From positions 1-5,904 of the forward strand of contig JAJYLK010000080.1 in the NCBI GenBank assembly GCA_021787775.1: a stretch of DNA of 5,904 bases. Direction: 5' to 3'. Under the pieces are notes generated by a model. The model was given only the letters and a program-made list of their open reading frames with translations, was not told where the DNA came from and made no database searches. Made by a program: the position numbers and the translations under genes. Below, one piece after another: positions 1-4,700 of the stretch; position 1 is the stretch's first letter; each line of letters opens with the position of its first letter. Source of the stretch: Actinomycetes bacterium (GTDB lineage: Bacteria > Actinomycetota > Thermoleophilia > BMS3ABIN01).

Positions 1-469
1 CGTCCGGCACCCCGAGCGCCTCGTAGATCCCGGACATCATCATGATCAGCTCGGCGTCGAGCGCCGGATCGGCCGAGCCGATCGCTTCGGCGCCCAGCTG
101 GTAATGCTCGCGGAAGCGGCCGGCCTGCGGCCGCTCGAAACGGAACATCCGCTCGTGATACCAGAGTTTGACCGGCTGCGGCAGCTTGTGCATCCCGTGC
201 TGGACGTAGGCCCGCACCACGGGCGCCGTCCCTTCCGGCTTGAGCGTCAGGCTGCGCCCGCCCTTGTCCTGGAAGGTATACATCTCCTTGCGGACGATGT
301 CGGAAGACGAGCCCACACCGCGCTCGAACAGCGAAGTATCCTCGAAGGTCGGCGTGCTGATGCGGCCGTAGCCGGCAGAGGTGAAAATGCGCCGCGCCTC
401 TCCCAGCACCCTTTCCCGCAGCGGCTGGTCTGGCGGCAGGACGTCGTATGTTCCCTTGGGCGCCTGCAA
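1..469 (-). CDS. hisS: Histidyl-tRNA synthetase, N-terminal part (runs off the left edge)
   Basis: Class II aminoacyl-tRNA synthetase that charges tRNA-His with histidine using ATP in the cytoplasm. Only the first 156 codons are in the window. The N-terminus reads LQAPKGTYDVLPPD, the HisS signature start. Around residues 76-88 the HisS motif KPEGTAPVVRAY is present, and residues 109-128 hold class II motif 2 (FRFERPQAGRFREH, followed by YQLGAE), whose arginine contacts ATP. The start is TTG at 469-467. The preceding in-frame codon is the TAG stop of the upstream hydrolase, so no start further upstream is possible, and a later start would lose the conserved QAPKGT segment. There is no Shine-Dalgarno sequence at a normal distance; the nearest purine-rich stretch (GGAGAAGGAG) is over 30 nt upstream, inside the upstream gene. 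Expression therefore probably depends on translational coupling to that gene. The identification is firm; the coupling is inferred. Confidence 0.96.
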   Translation of the reverse strand, partial: MQAPKGTYDVLPPDQPLRERVLGEARRIFTSAGYGRISTPTFEDTSLFERGVGSSSDIVRKEMYTFQDKGGRSLTLKPEGTAPVVRAYVQHGMHKLPQPVKLWYHERMFRFERPQAGRFREHYQLGAEAIGSADPALDAELIMMMSGIYEALGVPD

Positions 470-1108
470 CTACCAGTCCAGGTCGGTCAGGAAGGGGTTG
501 TTCTCCTTCTCCTGTACCAGCGTCGTCGCGTTCCCGTGACCGGGATAAACAGGTGTCCGCAGCGGGAACATCAGCATCAGCTTCTTCACCGAGGCGGCCA
601 GCTGTTCGAAAGACCCGCCCGGCAGATCGGTGCGGCCGACGGAGCCGTGAAAGAGCAGGTCGCCGCAGAACAGCCCGCCGGCGATATGATACGTGATCGA
701 ACCGGGTGAGTGCCCCGGCGTGGCCACAGCCTGCACTTCGATGCCGCCGGCCGTAAACGTCGTGTCGCCCTCCAGCCGCTGACCGACTGCCGCCGGCGTC
801 ACCTTCGGCATCCCGGGGAACAGCTCGTAGCGGTCGGGATCGCCCAGCACCATCCCCACCTCGCCGCTGCCCCAGATACCGGCGCCGGTGGCTGCGGCCA
901 GCTCCGCGGTGGCGCCCAGGTGGTCGGCATGGCCGTGCGTGATCAGGATGGCGTCGACGCGGCTGCCGGCTTCGGCGGCCATGCGCCCGATCGCGGCACT
1001 GTCGCCGCCGGGATCGACCACGACCCCCGCGCCGGTGGAATCATCATGTATCAAATAACAGTTAGCCTGCAGCGGACCGAGCGCCGCGGCGGATATCTTC
1101 AGGCTGAT
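470..1108 (-). CDS. MBL-fold metallo-hydrolase, glyoxalase II / YcbL-like
   Basis: Small cytoplasmic metallo-beta-lactamase-fold hydrolase, probably with a dinuclear metal centre and a thioester-type substrate as in glyoxalase II relatives; the true substrate is unknown. Counting from ATC at 1108-1106 (212 codons), the metal ligands are H58, H60, D62 and H63 (THGHADHLG), H133 (TPGHSPGS), D150 (FCGDLLF) and H191 (PGHG), so the active site is complete. Start: the first ATG/GTG/TTG in frame is TTG at 1054-1052, giving 194 codons, but the preceding in-frame codons encode ALGPLQANCY, the conserved first strand of this family. No canonical start lies between that segment and the in-frame TAG at 1156-1154. 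An AAAGGA ribosome-binding site (1115-1120) sits 6 nt before ATC, and CTG at 1102-1100 is the alternative. Its TAG directly precedes hisS in the same frame. A hydrolase of this type before hisS is a recurrent gene order in Gram-positive bacteria. The function is confident; the start is not. Confidence 0.88.
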   Translation of the reverse strand: MSLKISAAALGPLQANCYLIHDDSTGAGVVVDPGGDSAAIGRMAAEAGSRVDAILITHGHADHLGATAELAAATGAGIWGSGEVGMVLGDPDRYELFPGMPKVTPAAVGQRLEGDTTFTAGGIEVQAVATPGHSPGSITYHIAGGLFCGDLLFHGSVGRTDLPGGSFEQLAASVKKLMLMFPLRTPVYPGHGNATTLVQEKENNPFLTDLDW

Positions 1109-1114
1109 TGCCGT

Positions 1115-1120
1115 TCCTTT
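1115..1120 (-). promoter_or_regulatory. Shine-Dalgarno site supporting an upstream start of the MBL hydrolase
   Basis: The minus strand reads AAAGGA here, followed by a 6-nt spacer and then ATC (1108-1106), in frame with the family-conserved N-terminus. The same site is 12 nt from CTG (1102-1100) and about 60 nt from the first canonical start, TTG at 1054. Its position argues that translation begins near 1100-1108. Confidence 0.5.
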
Positions 1121-1185
1121 CTCGGGAATGTCGGGTTTTAAGCTAACAAATTGCTACCGGTTTGGAAAGACGCAGGCTGGGGCGG

Positions 1186-1207
1186 GCCGCGTGCGCGCGG
1201 CTTTTTT
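1186..1207 (+). terminator. Intrinsic-terminator-like hairpin, plus-strand orientation
   Basis: A perfect 6-bp GC stem (GCCGCG 1186-1191 with CGCGGC 1196-1201) around a TGCG loop is followed immediately by six Ts (1202-1207). The orientation terminates rightward transcripts. No rightward gene is visible to its left, only sequence antisense to the hydrolase and hisS. It may block antisense or read-through transcription from entering the promoter region at 1266-1294. The structure is seen directly; the role is inferred. Confidence 0.65.
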
Positions 1208-1265
1208 GCCTGACCTTGAACCCGCGAGCCCCCGCGGCAACCGCAGGTTAAGTTCAGAAAAAACG

Positions 1266-1294
1266 TAGACTGCCATTAAACATTGTGATATCAT
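1266..1294 (+). promoter_or_regulatory. Sigma-70/SigA-type promoter for the secreted-protein gene
   Basis: The -35 element is TAGACT (1266-1271, 4 of 6 matches to TTGACA), the spacer is exactly 17 nt, and the -10 element is TATCAT (1289-1294, 5 of 6 matches to TATAAT). It lies in the only AT-rich patch of the intergenic region. The predicted transcription start near 1301 leaves a leader of about 238 nt before the start codon at 1539. Confidence 0.6.
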
Positions 1295-1459
1295 TCCATA
1301 CACGGATTGCGATGGCTGGCGGCTTCGGCCGGCCCGGCTGGTGCCGGACGCCATCCTCTCCGGTCCGTTACAGCGGACGGGAAATAGCCTCGCCGGGTTT
1401 GCCCGGCAGCGGGACTTTCTGTTAGGGGATGCTGGAGTAACGGGGGCTAAGCATTTGGG

Positions 1460-1513
1460 AAAGCCGGTCTGGCTGTCTTTTTAGGGCATGCTAGGTCGGC
1501 TTTGGCTTTTTTT
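1460..1513 (+). terminator. Leader terminator with a competing antiterminator
   Basis: AAAGCCGGTCT (1460-1470) pairs over 11 positions (two as G-U) with AGGTCGGCTTT (1493-1503). Three nucleotides (GGC) follow, then seven Ts (1507-1513), only about 12 nt before the ribosome-binding site of the downstream gene. An alternative stem pairs C-T plus AGCAT (1447-1454, one bulged A) with ATGCTAG (1488-1494). The two stems cannot form together as simple helices. The position inside the leader indicates attenuation rather than ending an upstream gene. The off-set T-tract makes termination efficiency uncertain. Confidence 0.55.
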
Positions 1514-1525
1514 GATTTAAGGATG

Positions 1526-1530
1526 AAGGA
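1526..1530 (+). promoter_or_regulatory. Ribosome-binding site of the secreted-protein gene
   Basis: AAGGA lies 8 nt before ATG at 1539, supporting that start. A closer ATG at 1531 directly abuts the site and reads only three codons before TGA, so it is unlikely to be used. Confidence 0.7.
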
Positions 1531-1538
1531 ATGACCAC

Positions 1539-2366
1539 ATGACCAGGGGCGGGTGTTTTCTCCGAATAAATGGCACGGGTGTGCTGCTGCTTGCCGCCAT
1601 CACTTTGCTGCTGGCGGCGGCGCCATCAGCGGCCTACGCGGCGGCGTGCGACCCCCACCTGAGCCAGCAGCCGGCTTCCGCCCGCTGGTCGAGCTTCGCC
1701 GATTACAGCGACCGCGTTCTCACCGTCGACCAGGCGGTCAGGCAGGATACCTGCACGCCCTGTTCGCTGCGGGTGGATGCGGTCCAGGCCGGCAGCGGTG
1801 TCCGCACCCTTACGCCAATGCCGCTCGACCTCGGCACCGTCTCGCAATCATCTCCGGGAAGTCTCCAGGTCCGCTACCAGGTGCCGCCCGGGGTAAACAC
1901 GTTCGTCAGCAGCCTGAAGGCGACCTGCCTGGATAATGCGCCGGTCGCGGCGCCACGGCTCAACATCGAGCCCGCCTACGCGCTCGCCGATCAGGGCTGT
2001 CCGCCCGGGCCGGTTCCCGAACTCAGCGGCTTGCCGCTGCCGGCGGACCAGGACTACGGCACGCGCCGGTTCGTGGTGACGCTGACCGGCGCTGACGGCA
2101 GTCCCCTGACCGGCAGGCATGTGAAATGGTCGCTTTCCAACCCGGTGATGACTGAATTCTTCTTTACGGCGAGCAGCGACATCACCGACGCGCAGGGACA
2201 GGCCTACGTCGTGGTCTCGCCGCCGGTGTATCTGGTTGATATCGCACCTTACTTTTCCAAGAACTCCACCGAGGTCACGGCCCGCACCGACGACGGCGCG
2301 AGCGCCGGCGCCCTGTTCGTCTACACCCGCTGCGCGCCACCGGGCCAGGCGCCGCCCTGGGCATAG
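1539..2366 (+). CDS. Exported protein with a C-terminal Ig-like (Big_1-type) domain
   Basis: 275-residue protein, not recognised as a named gene. Residues 1-34 form a signal peptide: a short basic start, a hydrophobic core at about 15-28 (VLLLAAITLLLAAA), and a likely cut after AYA at 32-34. The sequence AAAC at 34-37 is too unlike a lipobox to call a lipoprotein. Residues about 37-132 (WSSFADYSDRVLTVD ... RYQVPPGV) look like a beta-sandwich of the CARDB/DUF11 kind. Residues about 177-264 (FVVTLTGADGSPLTG, then TDAQGQAYVVV, then VTARTDDGASAGALFVY) match the bacterial Ig-like Big_1 pattern seen in surface and adhesin proteins. The mature part has six cysteines (37, 72, 75, 130, 154, 265), including CTPC, so disulfides outside the membrane are plausible. 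There is no transmembrane anchor, LPXTG or S-layer domain, so it is probably released or held non-covalently. It stands alone on the plus strand behind a long structured leader. Function unknown; a cell-surface binding or structural role is inferred. Confidence 0.85.
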   Translation: MTRGGCFLRINGTGVLLLAAITLLLAAAPSAAYAAACDPHLSQQPASARWSSFADYSDRVLTVDQAVRQDTCTPCSLRVDAVQAGSGVRTLTPMPLDLGTVSQSSPGSLQVRYQVPPGVNTFVSSLKATCLDNAPVAAPRLNIEPAYALADQGCPPGPVPELSGLPLPADQDYGTRRFVVTLTGADGSPLTGRHVKWSLSNPVMTEFFFTASSDITDAQGQAYVVVSPPVYLVDIAPYFSKNSTEVTARTDDGASAGALFVYTRCAPPGQAPPWA

Positions 2367-2376
2367 CGCCGGAGCC

Positions 2377-3690
2377 TTACCTGACCGGGACCAGGAATGG
2401 ACGCCCCGGCATGCTTAGCGCCTGCGCGTGCTGAAAACCCATCCCGGTGAAAAAGCGATAGATCGTGGCGCCCACGTCGGCGAACTCCCCCAGGTAGGGT
2501 TCGTCCCGCGGCTGCCTCGCCGGCCTTCGGTTCCCTTCCTCACCCGCCGGCGCGGCTTCGAACAGCGACCCGCCCGGGGTGAATACGTCGGCGCCCAGCC
2601 GCGCCAGCAGCGGCACGAATTCGCGTGTATGATCGGTGCCGGGCGCCAGCGGATCGCAGCCGTGATCCGCCGTGATGATAAACAGGTCTCCGGGACGGCA
2701 GGCGGCGATCAGGCCCGGGATCGCGGCATCGACCCGCTGGAGGCCGGCGGCGAACCCGGCGGCGTCGTTGCGATGGCCCCACTGCATGTCAAAATCCACC
2801 AGATTGGTAAACACCAGGCCTTCGTCCAGCCCGCGCATCAAATCCGCGGTCTGCTTTAGACCATCTTCGTTATCGGTGGTCTTATGCTCGTATTTTACTC
2901 CCGAGCCGGCGTAGATCTGGAAGATCTTGCCGACTCCGTGAATCGGCACGCCGATCTCCGCCAGCAGGTTGAGATAGGTCCTGGGCGGCACCAGGGAAAA
3001 GTCCTTCCGCCGGGGTGTGCGCGTGAAAGCGCCGGGCTGGCCGGTGAAAGGACGGGCGATGACCCTGGCAACGGCGTGTTCTCCCCGCAGCAGCTCGCGG
3101 GCGATGCGGCAGTATTCATACAGATCCTCGACCGGCACGCTCTCTTCGTGGGCGGCGATCTGAAAAACACTATCGGCTGAGGTGTAAACGATCAGCCTGC
3201 CGGTGCGCAGCTGCTCCTCCCCCAACTCGGCGATGATCTCCGTGCCGGAGGCCGGCCGGTTGCCCAGCACTTCCCTGCCGGTGCGGCGCTCGAACGCGGC
3301 GATCACCTCCGGCGGAAATCCCCGGGGATAGACCGGGAACGGCGTGTCGGTGACCACGCCCATGAGCTCCCAATGCCCGGCCGTGGTGTCCTTGCCGCGC
3401 GAACGCTCCCTGAGCTTGCCGAACAGCGCCTGCGGACGGGGCACCGGCGCCACCCCTTTGAGCGGCAGGATATTCCCCAGGCCCAGCGCCCCCAGGTTCG
3501 GCAGCTTCAACCCGCCGGCGGCCCCGGCGACATGGCCGAGCGTATCGGCGCCCGCATCGCCGAACTCATCCGCGTCCGGCAGCGCGCCGGCTCCGACACC
3601 GTCGAGGGTGATCAGCAGACAGCGCAGCTTCGGACGGCTGAGCCGGCGATTGCGACGGTTAAGCGCCCACAACGGATTGAACTTCGACAT
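2377..3690 (-). CDS. deoB: Phosphopentomutase
   Basis: Interconverts ribose or deoxyribose 1-phosphate and 5-phosphate, linking nucleoside salvage to the pentose phosphate pathway; cytoplasmic, Mn-dependent, alkaline phosphatase superfamily. The full catalytic set is visible: D30 (ITLDGVGAG), phospho-acceptor T102 ([10 protein letters not shown]), D173 (TSADSVFQ), D301 and H306 ([11 protein letters not shown]), D342 and H343 (TADHG), and H354 (DHTREF). These offsets track the well-studied Bacillus enzyme. At 437 residues it is longer than the usual 390-400: about 20 extra basic residues precede the first strand (NRRNRR within), and a Pro/Arg/Glu-rich insertion lies at about 379-402, before the conserved ADVGATI. 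The ATG start is supported by GGGAGGGAGG at 3694-3703. It follows xerD by 23 nt as the last gene of the operon. Its stop is 10 bp from the stop of the convergent gene, with no terminator between them. Confidence 0.96.
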   Translation of the reverse strand: MSKFNPLWALNRRNRRLSRPKLRCLLITLDGVGAGALPDADEFGDAGADTLGHVAGAAGGLKLPNLGALGLGNILPLKGVAPVPRPQALFGKLRERSRGKDTTAGHWELMGVVTDTPFPVYPRGFPPEVIAAFERRTGREVLGNRPASGTEIIAELGEEQLRTGRLIVYTSADSVFQIAAHEESVPVEDLYEYCRIARELLRGEHAVARVIARPFTGQPGAFTRTPRRKDFSLVPPRTYLNLLAEIGVPIHGVGKIFQIYAGSGVKYEHKTTDNEDGLKQTADLMRGLDEGLVFTNLVDFDMQWGHRNDAAGFAAGLQRVDAAIPGLIAACRPGDLFIITADHGCDPLAPGTDHTREFVPLLARLGADVFTPGGSLFEAAPAGEEGNRRPARQPRDEPYLGEFADVGATIYRFFTGMGFQHAQALSMPGRPFLVPVR

Positions 3691-3693
3691 CTG

Positions 3694-3703
3694 CCTCCCT
3701 CCC
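3694..3703 (-). promoter_or_regulatory. Ribosome-binding site of deoB
   Basis: The minus strand reads GGGAGGGAGG, two overlapping GGGAGG copies, 3 and 7 nt before the ATG at 3690. The upstream copy has ideal spacing. This strongly supports the long N-terminus of deoB rather than an internal TTG at codon 7. Confidence 0.75.
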
Positions 3704-3713
3704 GATCCGCCAG

Positions 3714-4622
3714 CTAGCGTTTCGCCCGCGGATGGCTCTGGTAGTAAATATCTTTCAGCTTCTGCTGACTCAGATGCGTGTAGATCTCGGTGGTAGATAT
3801 GTCAGCATGTCCCAGCATCTCCTGCACGCTGCGCAGGTCGGCGCCTCCCGCAAGCAGGTGCGTGGCGAAACTGTGGCGCAGCACATGCGGGCTCACCGTT
3901 TTTTTCAGGCCTGCCTTGCGGGCGTATGACGCCAGCAGGCGATGGATGCTCTGGCGCGTGAGCCCGCGGCCGAAGCGGTTCAGGAACAGGTGATCGCTTT
4001 TGATCGCCTTGCCGAGATGCGGACGGCCCCGCGCCAGGTAACGGCCGACCGCCGCCAGCGCCGGCTCACCCACGGGGACCACCCGTTCCCTGGAGCCCTT
4101 CCCCAGGCACCTGACGAAACCGCCCTCCAGGTCGACGTCGCCCGTGCGCAGCCCGATCAGCTCCGAGACGCGCAGGCCGGCGCCGTAGAGCAGCTCCAGC
4201 ATGGCCGCGTCCCGCAGCGCGGCCGGAGCGCCGCCGCCCGGCTGCGCCAGCAACTGCCGGGTTTCACCCAGATTGAGCACCGTCGGCAGCTTTCTTCCCC
4301 GGCGGGGCGAAGGGATGCCGCTGGCAGGGTTGCCGCGGGCCAGCCCCTCGCGGTCGAGGAAACGGTGAAAGCTGCGCACGACGCTGGCCTTGTGCGCCAG
4401 CGTCGCCCGGGCCAGCCGGCACTCGCCGCCGATCAGCGTGTCCAGGTAATCTCGGATCTGGCTCTGGTCGATGCGGCTGGCAAAAAGTCCGCGTTCCTGC
4501 ATGAACCCGTTGTACTGCCTGAGGTCGCGCCGGTAGGAAGCGATGGTATTGTCGGCCAGGCCGCGCTCGAACTGCAGATGGGAAAGGTACTCATCCACGA
4601 GCCTGTCATTGCTTTCTTTCAC
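3714..4622 (-). CDS. xerD: Tyrosine recombinase XerD (chromosome dimer resolution)
   Basis: 302-residue site-specific recombinase that normally resolves chromosome dimers at dif with XerC near the division septum. An N-terminal SAM-like core-binding domain (about 7-90, [20 protein letters not shown]) precedes the catalytic domain. The complete active site is visible: R151 (GAGLRVSEL), K175 (GKGSRERV), H246 and R249 ([10 protein letters not shown]), H272 ([13 protein letters not shown]) and nucleophile Y281. Length and motifs fit chromosomal XerC/XerD rather than phage integrases, and xerD followed by deoB is the order known in Bacillus (ripX-drm), which favours XerD over XerC. The start is GTG at 4622-4620, with no recognisable ribosome-binding site. 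The frame stays open back to the ald stop at 4703-4701, but I see only CTG or ATA there as further candidate starts. The next ATG is codon 41, inside the core-binding domain. Middle gene of the ald-xerD-deoB unit. Confidence 0.94.
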   Translation of the reverse strand: MKESNDRLVDEYLSHLQFERGLADNTIASYRRDLRQYNGFMQERGLFASRIDQSQIRDYLDTLIGGECRLARATLAHKASVVRSFHRFLDREGLARGNPASGIPSPRRGRKLPTVLNLGETRQLLAQPGGGAPAALRDAAMLELLYGAGLRVSELIGLRTGDVDLEGGFVRCLGKGSRERVVPVGEPALAAVGRYLARGRPHLGKAIKSDHLFLNRFGRGLTRQSIHRLLASYARKAGLKKTVSPHVLRHSFATHLLAGGADLRSVQEMLGHADISTTEIYTHLSQQKLKDIYYQSHPRAKR

Positions 4623-4664
4623 AAGACAGACATTCGGGTGCAGTGCGGGATTTTCCTTTATCGC

Positions 4665-4685
4665 GCAGGCATGCCAGCAGGCATG
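4665..4685. repeat. Short tandem repeat in the ald-xerD spacer
   Basis: GCAGGCATG occurs at 4665-4673 and 4677-4685, a 12-bp period. Because GGCATGCC is self-complementary the copies can also form a small hairpin (ATGCC/GGCAT) in the ald-xerD transcript. No T-run follows, so it is not a terminator. It might affect mRNA stability or initiation at xerD, but could be chance. Confidence 0.4.
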
Positions 4686-4700
4686 GCGGCCATGATCGGA

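Larger units (their letters stand above)
1109..1300. other. Divergent intergenic region between the MBL-hisS pair and the secreted-protein gene
   Basis: I see no convincing gene here. The region holds the ribosome-binding site of the hydrolase (1115-1120), a plus-strand intrinsic-terminator-like hairpin with a T-run (1186-1207), a second GC hairpin without a T-run (stem CCGCG 1222-1226 with CGCGG 1233-1237), and an AT-rich stretch at about 1255-1300 carrying a plus-strand promoter. The minus-strand transcript for the hydrolase and hisS must start in or just right of this region, but I found no convincing minus-strand promoter. Confidence 0.6.
1301..1538 (+). promoter_or_regulatory. Long structured 5' leader RNA, candidate riboswitch or attenuator
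   Basis: By eye the leader folds as follows. A closing stem GATGGC (1311-1316) with GCCATC (1350-1355) encloses two hairpins: a UUCG-tetraloop hairpin (1320-1331) and CCGGC/GCCGG with a TGGT loop (1334-1347), making a three-way junction. Two more hairpins follow: GTCCG/CGGAC (1363-1378) and GCCGGG/CCCGGC with a TTTG loop (1392-1407). Then comes a stem CTGTTA/TAACGG (1419-1424 with 1438-1443, including one G-T pair). ATGCT occurs at 1429-1433 and 1488-1492 and can pair in either place with AGCAT at 1450-1454. The second of these pairings conflicts with a terminator stem at 1460-1503. This resembles a transcription-attenuating riboswitch expression platform. I looked for motifs of common riboswitch classes and recognised none. 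No thermodynamic or covariation support is available to me, and GC-rich DNA forms hairpins easily. Confidence 0.5.

Noticed and set aside
1275..1302. Minus-strand promoter for the hydrolase-hisS pair (TGTATG, 16 nt, TTTAAT)
   Set aside because: The -10 is reasonable, but the -35 matches consensus at only 2 of 6 positions and the site overlaps the better plus-strand promoter.
1154..1354. 66-codon minus-strand reading frame upstream of the hydrolase
   Set aside because: Arg/Ser-rich translation with no recognisable motif, overlapping the terminator hairpin and promoter; it is the same frame as the hydrolase but separated by a TAG, and reads like translated intergenic DNA.
1392..1415. c-di-GMP-I (GEMM) riboswitch in the leader
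   Set aside because: A GC hairpin followed by AGCGGG superficially recalls part of GEMM, but the conserved GGGCAAACC and ACGCAAAGC segments and the expected second hairpin are absent.
1312..1425. 37-codon plus-strand frame in the leader (starting MAGGFGRPGW) as a leader peptide
   Set aside because: No ribosome-binding site before its ATG, no run of a single amino acid as in attenuator peptides, and it coincides with the strongest hairpins of the leader.
2345..2360. CCAGG/CCTGG hairpin at the end of the secreted-protein gene as a terminator
   Set aside because: A 5-bp stem inside the coding region with no T-run on either strand.
3714..4622. xerD as a mobile-element integrase with nearby att sites
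   Set aside because: Chromosomal XerD length and motifs, operonic position next to deoB, and no flanking tRNA, direct-repeat att pair or phage genes.
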